A stretch of 64,000 bases of DNA from Cystobacter fuscus DSM 2262 (lineage in GTDB: Bacteria > Myxococcota > Myxococcia > Myxococcales > Myxococcaceae), in contig NZ_ANAH02000009.1 of assembly GCF_000335475.2 (NCBI RefSeq), positions 62,001-126,000 on the forward strand. Reading direction: 5' to 3'. A program made the position numbers and the translations under genes. Numbering within the stretch: the first letter of the stretch is position 1; each line of letters opens with the position of its first letter. Of the stretch, positions 54,304-62,981 are shown in pieces. Under the pieces are notes generated by a model. The model ran no database searches. It worked only from the letters and a program-made list of their open reading frames with translations, and was not told the origin of the DNA.

Positions 54304-55839
54304 CTACTCCCGCAGGGGCAGCACCCACAACTCGGCGCCGTGGCCCGGCGTGTAGGCCGTGAAGTAGACGGAGGCACCGACGCGGGTGAAGTCGTGCGGA
54401 TAGGAGAAGTCCTGCCCGGGGGCGAGATCCTGGAGCTGCCGCGTTCCCTCCGCCGTTCCGTCGCTCACCCAGGGCTCCAGTCCCTGTCCCTCGCCGATGT
54501 TGCTGTAGAGGATGCGATCATCCAGGGTGAACAGCTCGCTCTGGAATTCATCCGACAAGCTCAGGGGCCGGGACACCTGCTGCGTTCCGTTCGCCGTTCC
54601 ATCGGTCATCCAGAGCTGCACGTCCCGGGGCGCCGGTCCCGACGAGGAGATGTTCACGCTGAAGAAGAGCCGGCCACCCGCCACGGTGGAGGTGCCGATG
54701 AGGGGATCCGAATCGGGCTGCTCCGAGAAGGCGTTGGGCAGCGTCGCCACGAGCCGCTCCTGTACCGCGCCCGCGTCGTCCACCGTCAGGGAAGACAGGC
54801 GCAGGAGGTGATCCGACGGCGTGGAGAGCGTGAGGAACAACTGGCTGCCCGGGCCCTCCATCAGGTTGGGGATGGGGCCGTCCGAGTCCGCGGACAGCTC
54901 CCGCACGCGCACCGTGCCCTCGCTCGTGCCGTCCGTGCGCCACAGCTCGCTGCCATAAGAAGGCGTCGAGGTGAGGAAGAACACCGACGTGCCCAGCTTC
55001 TGGAGGTGGGCCGGGTAGGCGCTCGCGGGACCGGCCTGGATGTCCTTCACCAGCACCGTGCCCTCGGCCGTGCCGTCCGTCCTCCACAACTCGGTGCCAT
55101 GCTCCGCGTCCGTGAAGACGAAGAAGAGGGTGTTGCCCACGAGCACCTGCGAGAAGCTCAGCGAGGAGTCCGGCCCCATGTCGCGCACGAGCACCGTGCC
55201 CGCCTCCGTGCCATCGCTCCTCCACAGCTCGGTGTGGCCGCTGTCCGTGCCGGGGATGTAACGGAAGAAGAGCAGTTGGCCGCCCACCACGGTGAGCTTG
55301 TAGGGCGCCGAGTCGCCGCCCGTGCCCGGCGTGAGCTCCTTCACCTGCCGCGTGCCGCCGGAGGTGCCGTCGGTGACCCAGAGCTCCGGGCCGTGCGCCG
55401 CGTCTCCCGCGACGAAGAAGAGCTGGGAGCCCAGGGGCGTCAGTTCCGTCACGAGGTCCGTGGTCGTGTCCGCGAGCGCGGGAAAGTCCTTCACCCGCGC
55501 GGTGCCCGCTTCGGTCCCATCACTCGCCCACAGGGCATGGGTGCCGTCCTCGTAATGGGTCGCGAAGAAGAGCCGTCCCTGGAAGTCCACCAGGCTCGAG
55601 GGGCCCGGGTCGGTCCGGGAGGGGCGATCGGAGGGCGGGAAGACATCCTTGACGAGATGCGCGGTGCCCAGCGTCGGACGGGCCGGTGGAGCACTCGCGC
55701 GGTCGCCTCCTCCCCCAGCGGGCACACCCGCGGGCGGAAGTTCGCTCTCCGGTGTGGGGGTTTCCGAGCCCAGCCCACCACCACAGCCCACCATCAGCGA
55801 GCAGAGCAGTACCGCGCTTCGCCACGCATCCATCCCCAC
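54304..55839 (-). CDS. Lipoprotein with ELWxTDGT-repeat beta-propeller
   Basis: A 511-residue exported protein. The N-terminal signal ends LMVGCGG, a lipobox, and a Pro/Ala/Gly linker follows. The rest consists of about eight blades of roughly 50 residues with the signature ELW(V/R)(S/T)DGT(x)xGT, seen seven times in variants such as ELWVTDGTSGGT and ELWRTDGTAEGT. These repeats form a beta-propeller found in many myxobacterial surface proteins. The function is unknown. No terminator-like U-run is present near its end. Confidence 0.88.
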   Translation of the reverse strand: MGMDAWRSAVLLCSLMVGCGGGLGSETPTPESELPPAGVPAGGGGDRASAPPARPTLGTAHLVKDVFPPSDRPSRTDPGPSSLVDFQGRLFFATHYEDGTHALWASDGTEAGTARVKDFPALADTTTDLVTELTPLGSQLFFVAGDAAHGPELWVTDGTSGGTRQVKELTPGTGGDSAPYKLTVVGGQLLFFRYIPGTDSGHTELWRSDGTEAGTVLVRDMGPDSSLSFSQVLVGNTLFFVFTDAEHGTELWRTDGTAEGTVLVKDIQAGPASAYPAHLQKLGTSVFFLTSTPSYGSELWRTDGTSEGTVRVRELSADSDGPIPNLMEGPGSQLFLTLSTPSDHLLRLSSLTVDDAGAVQERLVATLPNAFSEQPDSDPLIGTSTVAGGRLFFSVNISSSGPAPRDVQLWMTDGTANGTQQVSRPLSLSDEFQSELFTLDDRILYSNIGEGQGLEPWVSDGTAEGTRQLQDLAPGQDFSYPHDFTRVGASVYFTAYTPGHGAELWVLPLRE

Positions 55840-56024
55840 CTCGACTTGTCTGGGTTGAGAGGAAAGGTTGGGCAGGGCGTGGCAATCCGTCCAGTGGTGG
55901 TCAGCGAGAAACCCATCTCCGCATTCCCCTCGTGGAGGGGGGCTTCACTGCTCGTCCTCGGAGGAAGAGACCCCGCTGGGATGCAACGTGGCCTCTTGAA
56001 CAGATGGGCGCGGGGGCTCGGAGT

Positions 56025-59000
56025 TCAACTCGCGGTGCTGAGGATCACGGCGGACCGCATCGGCGATGTCTGTCCTTGGCGGGCCCGCAGGGAGCCGTAG
56101 TGGCGGCGGAGATAGTCATGGAGGACGAGCTCCTGCGCACGGACCGCGCAATGGGCCATGCGGTTGGCATTCATGTGCAGCAGACTGCCCGCCAGCTCGG
56201 CGAGCGGTACTCGCAGCCTTCCCGCCTCGGACAGGGCCCGGAGCGCGGTGGTGATGGGCGCCTGCCGCTCTGATCTCCGAGCGAGCACCGCCAGGCCCTG
56301 GGCGAGCATCGGCTGTTGGACCCGGCGCGTGACGAGCAGTTGCTCGAGGCCGCGCCGCTCGCGGCGATAGCGCTCGCTCAACTGGTGCTCGGTGGCGCGC
56401 TGGACGTGGAACTCGCGGCCGAAGCCCTCGCGCAGCGCGGTGACCAGCCGCAGCTTCGCATCCAGATCCATGCCCAGGTCCGACAAGAGGGAGTCCATGC
56501 TGGCCAGCATCAAGCGCCAGCGCGCCTCCGCGCGGTCGTCGTCCCGGAGCAGCGCCAACAACTGGAGTGCCGCCTCGCTGTCCACCTGGAAGAGGCGTTC
56601 GCACAGCCTCATGCCCTCCATGCCCCCGTAGCGCTCCACCTCGCGCTCGTAGGTGTCGAGCTGCACCTTCCAGACGAGCCCCTCCCGACGGGCTCGCGAC
56701 AGCATGCTCATCAGCTCGTGCTGCACCTCCTGGAGCCGCTCGGGCGCGCCGTGGAAGCGCAGCCGCAGGTGCCAGTCCGGGTCTGCTTCGCGGACGAAGA
56801 ACCACCCGTCGGCCGCGGAGGAGCCCAGCGCGGCGCGCACCAGCGGCGCCACCAGCCCGGTCAGCAGCCGGTCCGCGGTGGCCGCGCCGGTGTAGAGCCT
56901 GGCGTCCAGCCACTCCGAGCCGGGCAGGAAGCCGCGGGCGGAAAGCTCGGGACGCGGCCCCGGCACCTCGTGGAGCCGCCGGGGCTCGGCGGGCGCGGGG
57001 CGCGTGCGGCCGAAGGGCACCACCACCTCGTGGTGGAAGCGGCCCTCGGGGCCGTGGGCGCACAACTCCTCGGGCCGGGGGAACAGCTCCACCAGCGTCA
57101 CCCGGGGCCGGTCCTTGATGCGCTGCACCAGCGTGTCGACGCTCAGCACGTTGTCCAGGTCGACCGGCAGGATCTGGTCGCCCTCCTCCAGTGCGATGAA
57201 GCGGGGCAGGCGGTATTCGGCCCGGAGCGCCTGGATGGCGGCGAAGCGCCGGGCGCCGGTGATCGTGCCGAGTCCCTCCAGGGTGTCGCGCCAGAAGTTC
57301 CACCGGGCGACGGAGAGCACGAGCCGCCCGTGGGTGACGCGCGGCAGGAAGTGGGCGTGGGCGAGCGGGCCCCAGCTCCATTGCAAGGCGCCGCACTGGT
57401 GCTGGGTGGCCAGGGTGCACAGGAACCTGTACAGGCCCAGGCTCCGCGCCCCGTGGTCGTGGGCGTTGGTCATCCGGGGGATGATCTCGAGCCCCAGCCG
57501 CCGCGAGCGCAGCACGATGCGGCGGCCCTGGAGGGAGATGAGCAGATCGGACGCGTCGATCTGCTGGTCCTCGGGGGCGCCGGAGCGGCCCAGGTAGGTG
57601 AGCTCATGGTCGCGCAGCACCGGGCGGGCGAGGATGTTGCCGACCCGGCCCTGGGGCAGGTGGACGATCTCCGCGTAGACCGCGTCCGGGCGCGACGACT
57701 CCTCGGCGCGCAGGTGCTCGCGCACCTTCTGGTGCAACTGCTCGTCCCCCAGACACAAGCGGCCCAGGACGTTGGCGCCCGAGGGACCCGCCGCCATGAG
57801 CAGGCGGACCTGGAAGCGGCCCCGGGCGAGCGACTCCTCGGACTCGGCCGCCACGGTGGCCATGGCCATGAAGGCGTCCGGCAGGGGCGCGCGGGACGCG
57901 TTCTCCAGTTGGGCGAGGTCCTCGTCGCTCAACTCCATCACCTGGCTGCCCGTGCGCTGCACGTGCTCGAGCTTGTGCAGCAGCCGGGCCTCGCGTTCGC
58001 CGAAGCTGGCGCGTGCTTCCCGGGGAGCGCCCAGGCTCAGCCCCTCGAGCAGGGGGACGGCTCGCGCGTCCGGGGCGCCGGACGTCACGAAGCCGATGCC
58101 GGATTCCTCGTCCAGCACCTCCAGCAGGGGCAGCTCCCGGCCCGCGTAGCGCTGGAGGAACGCGTCGCGGAAGGCCTCCAGGCCATCCTCCGGAGGCGAG
58201 GGGTGGAGGCGGTGCAGCAGCCGCACCCCCTTCTCCAGCTCGCGCAGCACCTCCTTGCCCAGCACGGCCTCGGGGGCGGGCTTGACGAGGTCCACCTGGA
58301 AGAGCCGCGGCAGCTCGACGGGGGCGGGCAGCTTCGCCAGCATGCGCGCCACGTCCAGGTAGCGCTCGCTCGACGCGCCAAGCCCCTCGCGGTCCAGGTG
58401 CTCCAGGCAGGATTGGACGGCGCCCAGCGTCTCGGTGAGGGACGTGGTGCCGGGCAGCTGGCGCAACTGGGAGATGAGCTCGGGGAGTGCCTCGGGCCCG
58501 GTGACCGGGGGGTGCAGCTCGGACACGAGGAGCTGACTGTCGATGAGCTCGTCGACGTAGCCCCTCGCCTCGTGGAGGCTGACGTCGGGGTCCAGCTCCA
58601 CGAGGAAGCGCGCCAGCTCCTCGGGCCGCGCGCCGTGACGGGCCCGGGCGAGCGCGGCCTCGAGGTACTCGGTCGGCTCGATCGCCATGAGGTGGTAGGC
58701 GCGGTGGCGTGCCGCGAGGCGCCGCTCGGCGTAGCGCAGCTGGTTGCTGGCGCGGTAGAGGCTGGTGCTGGGCCGGTGGGGGATGTGGGGGCGCAGCGTG
58801 GGCGAGCGGGAGAACGCCTCCGCGAGCAGGCACGCGTAGTCCATGTCCAGGCGGGTGTGGCGTTGGTAGCGCTCGCGGGGCCCGGTGCGCAGCCGGGTGT
58901 GCTCGCCCAGCTCTCCCACGGAGTAGCCCGCGAAGAGGCCGAAGGGCGTGGGCCGGCCGGCCATGCGCGACAGGTAGCGCACGAGGCCGCGCTCCAGCTT

Positions 59001-59309
59001 CACTCCCTGCTCGCTCTCGGGGGCGCGCTCCCACTGCTCCAGGTGATCGTGGAAGCCGGGCGAGGCCACGAAGAGCGCCTCACGCACCTCGGGCCGGCGC
59101 ACCAGCTCCGCCAGGCGCGCGCGCAGCGTGGCGCGGTCGCGTTGGAGCGCCGGCTCCAGGGGCAGGCCCGGCGGAAGGCGGGGGGCCTCCATGCCCTGTC
59201 CCCAGGTGTCCAGCTCATCGAAGGGGAGCAGGGGCGTGCGGAGCACGAAGAAGCCGGAGGGGGCGAAGGGGAAGTCCCACGACGTGTTCTCGGTCTGTGC
59301 GGTTTTCAT
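56025..59309 (-). CDS. Class I lanthipeptide dehydratase LanB
   Basis: A 1094-residue protein with both parts of a full-length LanB: a dehydratase region (about 10-790; FFVLRTPLLPFDEL start, RPTPFGLFAGYSVGELG) that would use glutamyl-tRNA to dehydrate Ser/Thr, and the SpaB-C-like elimination domain (about 795-1075; WFFVREADPDWHLRLRF). It would make dehydroalanine/dehydrobutyrine in a precursor peptide before LanC ring closure. lanC lies immediately upstream, with a 15-base gap. No precursor, protease or exporter gene is visible in the flanks. The stop at 56025 comes after a short tail. Confidence 0.93.
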   Translation of the reverse strand: MKTAQTENTSWDFPFAPSGFFVLRTPLLPFDELDTWGQGMEAPRLPPGLPLEPALQRDRATLRARLAELVRRPEVREALFVASPGFHDHLEQWERAPESEQGVKLERGLVRYLSRMAGRPTPFGLFAGYSVGELGEHTRLRTGPRERYQRHTRLDMDYACLLAEAFSRSPTLRPHIPHRPSTSLYRASNQLRYAERRLAARHRAYHLMAIEPTEYLEAALARARHGARPEELARFLVELDPDVSLHEARGYVDELIDSQLLVSELHPPVTGPEALPELISQLRQLPGTTSLTETLGAVQSCLEHLDREGLGASSERYLDVARMLAKLPAPVELPRLFQVDLVKPAPEAVLGKEVLRELEKGVRLLHRLHPSPPEDGLEAFRDAFLQRYAGRELPLLEVLDEESGIGFVTSGAPDARAVPLLEGLSLGAPREARASFGEREARLLHKLEHVQRTGSQVMELSDEDLAQLENASRAPLPDAFMAMATVAAESEESLARGRFQVRLLMAAGPSGANVLGRLCLGDEQLHQKVREHLRAEESSRPDAVYAEIVHLPQGRVGNILARPVLRDHELTYLGRSGAPEDQQIDASDLLISLQGRRIVLRSRRLGLEIIPRMTNAHDHGARSLGLYRFLCTLATQHQCGALQWSWGPLAHAHFLPRVTHGRLVLSVARWNFWRDTLEGLGTITGARRFAAIQALRAEYRLPRFIALEEGDQILPVDLDNVLSVDTLVQRIKDRPRVTLVELFPRPEELCAHGPEGRFHHEVVVPFGRTRPAPAEPRRLHEVPGPRPELSARGFLPGSEWLDARLYTGAATADRLLTGLVAPLVRAALGSSAADGWFFVREADPDWHLRLRFHGAPERLQEVQHELMSMLSRARREGLVWKVQLDTYEREVERYGGMEGMRLCERLFQVDSEAALQLLALLRDDDRAEARWRLMLASMDSLLSDLGMDLDAKLRLVTALREGFGREFHVQRATEHQLSERYRRERRGLEQLLVTRRVQQPMLAQGLAVLARRSERQAPITTALRALSEAGRLRVPLAELAGSLLHMNANRMAHCAVRAQELVLHDYLRRHYGSLRARQGQTSPMRSAVILSTAS

Positions 59310-59324
59310 GGGGAGCGGACCGGA

Positions 59325-60569
59325 TCAAGCGGGGATGGAGGCCATCAACATGCCGTCCCACAGCGGGGTGTGGGGCTGAGCGGCGGCGAGCAGGGCGAGC
59401 GCGGTGCCGGTGACGCCGTTGAGCAGGCTCTTGTCGGCGATCCACCCCATGTCCTCGTTCTTGCCGGTGGGCGAGGACCAGAAGACGAAGCCGGCCACGC
59501 CCTCGCCGGGGCGGCGCATGCGCAGCGTGCGGGTGAACCACTCGGTGGCGGTCTGCTTGAACGTGGCGTCTCCCGACACCTGGTAGAGCCGGTTGTAGAT
59601 GTGGCCGAGGCCGGCCGCGCCATGGCACAGGCCCGCGTCGCACACGCCGGACTGCTCCTCGGGGCGCAGGGCGGCCTCGCGGGCGATGGCCAGTGCCTCG
59701 CGCTCGAGCTGCTCGTCTCCGAGCGCTTGCGCGGTGACGACGAGGCACAGGACGACGCCGGGGTCGCCGTGGCACCAGGCCGAGCGGCAGGGCGTCACGT
59801 CCACGCCCGGCGCCACGGCCGAGGGAAAGCGCGCGCCGGGGCTGTGCGGGAGCGCGTTGGCGAGCAGCCAGCGCGCTCCCCCCTGGGCGAGCTCACGTGC
59901 CTTCTTCTCCGCCACGCCCGTGCGGGAGATCAACGCGAGCAGGGCGACGACGGCGGGCACGCCGTGCGCGGCGCCCAGGTTGAAACAGCCCGCGGTGTAC
60001 ATGGCGCGCTGCTGGGGCGGCAGGTGATGGGGCGGCGTCCACCACGACAGGCCCGAGCCCGCGCGGGTGGAGCGTTCCTCCAGCCGCGCGACGATGGCCT
60101 CCAGGCATTGGACGGCGAGGGGGCGCGGCAGGCGCTCCAGCGCGTAGACGCCCAGGCCCACCAGGCCCTGGAGGAGATCGTACTCCGCGCTCCACGGCTG
60201 CCGCGTGAGGAGGTCGAGCAGCACCTGGTCGATCTCGTCCATGTCCTCGAGTCCGTGGAGGCCGAGGGCGCCGAGCCGCTCGATGGACCAGGCGATTCCG
60301 GTGAAGCCCCCGTGGAGCCAGGGCAGCAAGGGTTTTTCCTCGATGGCCAGCGCCGCCTGGTGGATGAGCCGCTCCGCGTGGCCGCCGTGGCCGAGCTGGG
60401 GCCGGCCCCGCTGCAACTCGGCGAAGAGCAGGGCGCGTCCGGCGAGTCCCCCCACGAGCGAGGGCCCTTCCAATCCCTGACTGAACTGGAGCACCTCGGC
60501 GATCTCATCCACGGTCCGCAGTGCTTGTTCCCGCAGCTCGCCGTCCAGCAGTGTCGTCCAGTTCTTCAT
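59325..60569 (-). CDS. Lanthipeptide cyclase LanC
   Basis: A 414-residue LanC-like zinc enzyme forming lanthionine rings. The three ligand positions are visible: Cys266 in WCHGDPG and Cys315 with His316 in GLCHGAAG; His202 in AAHGVPA is the conserved catalytic-region His. Gly-rich repeats (GLAGRALLF, GFTGIAWSIE, LQGLVGLGVYA, LLNGVTGTALAL) correspond to the inner-barrel helices. It opens the lanC-lanB unit and starts after an intergenic region that I could not interpret fully. Together they suggest modification of an as yet unseen peptide. Confidence 0.93.
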   Translation of the reverse strand: MKNWTTLLDGELREQALRTVDEIAEVLQFSQGLEGPSLVGGLAGRALLFAELQRGRPQLGHGGHAERLIHQAALAIEEKPLLPWLHGGFTGIAWSIERLGALGLHGLEDMDEIDQVLLDLLTRQPWSAEYDLLQGLVGLGVYALERLPRPLAVQCLEAIVARLEERSTRAGSGLSWWTPPHHLPPQQRAMYTAGCFNLGAAHGVPAVVALLALISRTGVAEKKARELAQGGARWLLANALPHSPGARFPSAVAPGVDVTPCRSAWCHGDPGVVLCLVVTAQALGDEQLEREALAIAREAALRPEEQSGVCDAGLCHGAAGLGHIYNRLYQVSGDATFKQTATEWFTRTLRMRRPGEGVAGFVFWSSPTGKNEDMGWIADKSLLNGVTGTALALLAAAQPHTPLWDGMLMASIPA

Positions 60570-60734
60570 GGATTGCCCCCCGTCCCGATGTGTTGGGTAT
60601 TCGTGCTCTGGAATACGGCGATATTGGCCGCTCTCTCGTCTTTCTCAGGTTTAACGGTTCTCTGCCTGGAGGGAAATGCGCTCGGGGGGCAGGTCAGTGT
60701 CCCCGTGGCGACATGCCGCGGGAGTCGCGTGAAA

Positions 60735-60772
60735 GGAAAAACCCCCGGGGGCGTGGGCCGCCTCCGGGGGTT
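60735..60772 (-). terminator. Rho-independent terminator on the minus strand
   Basis: AACCCCCGG at 60740-60748 pairs with CCGGGGGTT at 60764-60772. On the minus strand the hairpin is followed by a U-run (plus-strand A's at 60737-60741), so it terminates the NGLAF-repeat gene and separates it from lanC. Confidence 0.8.
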
Positions 60773-60836
60773 CTCCGCGTGTCCTCTGTCTTGTCGTTCG
60801 GGCTGGGAGAGGTGTCCGTGGCGTGAAGCGTTTCAC

Positions 60837-61781
60837 TCACTGTTCGCAGAGGCCGCAGTCCTGGGTGCAATGCGCGGCGTCCGTGCCAAGGCCACACGAC
60901 TCGGTGAATTGGCAGACGCCATCGCCACACGTGTAGATCTCCTGGGGGCGGATGCGGGTGGTGATGGCCGCGTAGGTGGTGCCGTCGAGGGTGCAGTGGG
61001 TGTAGTAGGTGTTCGTGGGATCGGGCGTGCACCGTGAGGCGCAAGGGCCCACCTGGGTGATGGGCGCGCACGCGTTCTGGCCGGACTCGAGCGCGCAGGC
61101 GCGCACGCTGCTCTCCTGGGGCGACAAGAGCGGGTCGTCATGTCCCACGAAGACGCCCTCCGCGGTGAAGAGGTTGCCGAAGAAGCACCCCTCGCGCTGG
61201 GAGAAGGTCTGGAGTTCCTCGGCCGAGGTGGCGATGGGTTCGTCGTGCGCGCTGCGGCCCAGGACGGAGATGGGCACGGTGCGCCCGAACTTGTTCACGT
61301 GGGCGGCCAGGCACGCGGAGACGAGCTGCTGCTCCGTCACGGTGGCGGGACGGCCGCTGACCCAGTCCGGCGCCAGCCCCAGCGAGCCGCTCCAGACCCG
61401 GACCTGACCCTGGCTGTCCGTGTACGTGCGCGTCTCCCCGGCGGGCGCCGCGCACGCCGTGACGTACTTCATGACGTTGTCGGCCAGGGCCGGATCCTGG
61501 TCGTACCAGGAAGAGAAGGCCGCGCTGTTCAAGCCATTGAAGGCCAGGCCATTGAAGGCGAGCCCGTTGAAGGCCAGGCCATTGAAGGCGAGCCCATTGA
61601 GGGACTCTCCGTTGTCGGACGAGAGCGTCTGGCTCGCGGAGGCGATGGGCTCGAGGGCACTGGAGGTCTCCAGGGGCTCCTGCCGCATCGGACCGCACGC
61701 CACCGTGCCGCAGACCCACAGCACCCCCGCCATCCCCCATTCCCGCCTCGAACGGCTCCCCTGGCTTTCGACCGCCTTCAT
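60837..61781 (-). CDS. Secreted Cys-rich protein with NGLAF tandem repeats
   Basis: A 314-residue exported protein. A hydrophobic stretch with GTVACG (Cys29 as possible lipid site) is followed by an Ala/Ser/Gln region and then four direct copies of NGLAF plus a fifth partial NGL at residues 62-84, similar to a beta-helical pentapeptide repeat. The rest has many cysteines and ends CGDGVCQFTESC plus HCTQDCGLC. The ATG has a strong AGGAGG site six bases upstream. It lies upstream of lanC but is separated from it by a terminator. Role unknown. Confidence 0.85.
   Translation of the reverse strand: MKAVESQGSRSRREWGMAGVLWVCGTVACGPMRQEPLETSSALEPIASASQTLSSDNGESLNGLAFNGLAFNGLAFNGLAFNGLNSAAFSSWYDQDPALADNVMKYVTACAAPAGETRTYTDSQGQVRVWSGSLGLAPDWVSGRPATVTEQQLVSACLAAHVNKFGRTVPISVLGRSAHDEPIATSAEELQTFSQREGCFFGNLFTAEGVFVGHDDPLLSPQESSVRACALESGQNACAPITQVGPCASRCTPDPTNTYYTHCTLDGTTYAAITTRIRPQEIYTCGDGVCQFTESCGLGTDAAHCTQDCGLCEQ
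61530..61598 (-). repeat. 15-bp tandem repeats encoding NGLAF
   Basis: Codons for residues 62-84 of the NGLAF protein form tandem 15-bp units, two alternating spellings of the same pentapeptide making a 30-bp superunit repeated twice. The alternation implies 30-bp duplication events, so copy number could vary between strains. Confidence 0.85.
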
Positions 61782-61987
61782 CTCCGACCTCCTGGAAAAT
61801 ATCGGGAAAAACCGCGCAATCGGAAATACGGTCGCCTGCTCGCTTTTGGTGAGGTCAATGGAGACGAAGCCCGGGGAGAATGTCGTTCACGGACGGTTTC
61901 CGGTCCGGGTGCTGCCGGCGGGAAGAGGACTCCGTCCTGCGCGAGACACTTGGGTAGGATGGGGTGGCCGTCAGGGAGGGCGGCCGC

Positions 61988-62941
61988 ATGTCCGTACCCA
62001 AGCAACAGGCCGCGTCCATGTTCGTCGATTTCGAGCGCGATGCGTGGAGGGCGTTGCGCGCGTCGACTCCGCTGCTGCTCGACGCGGCGGAGGTCGAGAG
62101 GCTGCGAGGACTGGGCGAGCAGCTGGACTTGAAGGAGGTGGAGGAGGTCTATCTGCCCCTGTCCCGGCTGCTCAACCTGCACGTGGCGGCGGCGCAGAGC
62201 CTGTGGACGGCGCAGCAGGCGTTCCTGGGCGGCTTCACCCAGCGGGTGCCGTTCGTCATCGGCATCGCGGGCAGTGTGGCGGTGGGCAAGAGCACCACGG
62301 CGCGCATCCTCCAGGCGCTGCTGTCACGCTGGCCGGACCACCCCCACGTGGAGCTCGTCACCACGGACGGCTTCCTCTACCCCAACCGGGTGCTCACCGA
62401 GCGCGGCCTCATGCTGCGCAAGGGCTTCCCGGAGAGCTACGACCGGCGCGCCCTGGTGCGCTTCCTCGCGGAGATCAAATCCGGCCGCGCCGAGGTGAGC
62501 GCCCCCGTCTACTCGCACCTCGTCTACGACATCGTCCCCGGTGAGTTCCTGTCCATCCGCCGGCCGGACATCCTCATCCTCGAGGGGCTCAACGTCCTGC
62601 AGACGGGGTCCGTGGAGGGGGGGAAGCTGCCGCACACCTTCCTGTCGGACTTCTTCGACTTCTCCATCTACGTGGACGCGCACGAGCAGGACATCCGCCG
62701 CTGGTACGTGGACCGCTTCCTGAGCTTGCGCGAGACGGCGTTCCGCGACGAGCGCTCCTTCTTCCGGCGCTTCGCCGAGCTCTCCGAGGAGCAGGCCACG
62801 GCGCGCGCCCTGTCCATCTGGGCGGAGATCAACGGACCCAACCTGGCGCAGAACATCGCGCCCACGCGCTCACGCGCGCGGCTCATCCTGCTCAAGGGCT
62901 CGGACCACAAGGTGCGCCGCGTGCGCATGCGCAAGATGTGA
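61988..62941 (+). CDS. coaA: Type I pantothenate kinase
   Basis: A 317-residue P-loop kinase that phosphorylates pantothenate, the first step of coenzyme A synthesis. The Walker A motif GSVAVGKS is at residues 95-102; [29 protein letters not shown] and [11 protein letters not shown] are the conserved blocks of the CoaA type, and the [16 protein letters not shown] ending is typical. The ATG at 61988 has a GGAGG site. It is divergent from the NGLAF-repeat gene. Confidence 0.96.
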   Translation: MSVPKQQAASMFVDFERDAWRALRASTPLLLDAAEVERLRGLGEQLDLKEVEEVYLPLSRLLNLHVAAAQSLWTAQQAFLGGFTQRVPFVIGIAGSVAVGKSTTARILQALLSRWPDHPHVELVTTDGFLYPNRVLTERGLMLRKGFPESYDRRALVRFLAEIKSGRAEVSAPVYSHLVYDIVPGEFLSIRRPDILILEGLNVLQTGSVEGGKLPHTFLSDFFDFSIYVDAHEQDIRRWYVDRFLSLRETAFRDERSFFRRFAELSEEQATARALSIWAEINGPNLAQNIAPTRSRARLILLKGSDHKVRRVRMRKM

Positions 62942-62981
62942 GGCGGCACTCCTCGCGGGATGTGCCGCCCCCCGCGCGCCG

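Noticed and set aside
55946-56031. A short frame after lanB that could encode a 27-residue peptide starting at a TTG
   Set aside because: No ribosome-binding site, no Cys and weak third-position bias compared with the lanB frame, so it is not a credible precursor.
60651-60836. A 61-codon minus-strand frame upstream of lanC as a possible lanthipeptide precursor
   Set aside because: It runs through the terminator hairpin at 60735-60772 and has only one Cys and no leader-like pattern.
56316-61037. A 1573-codon open frame on the plus strand spanning the LanB and LanC genes
   Set aside because: It is antisense to two well-supported genes, and the high third-position G/C of those genes removes stops from the opposite frame. 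The translation is low-complexity and Gln/Arg/Gly-rich with no domain.
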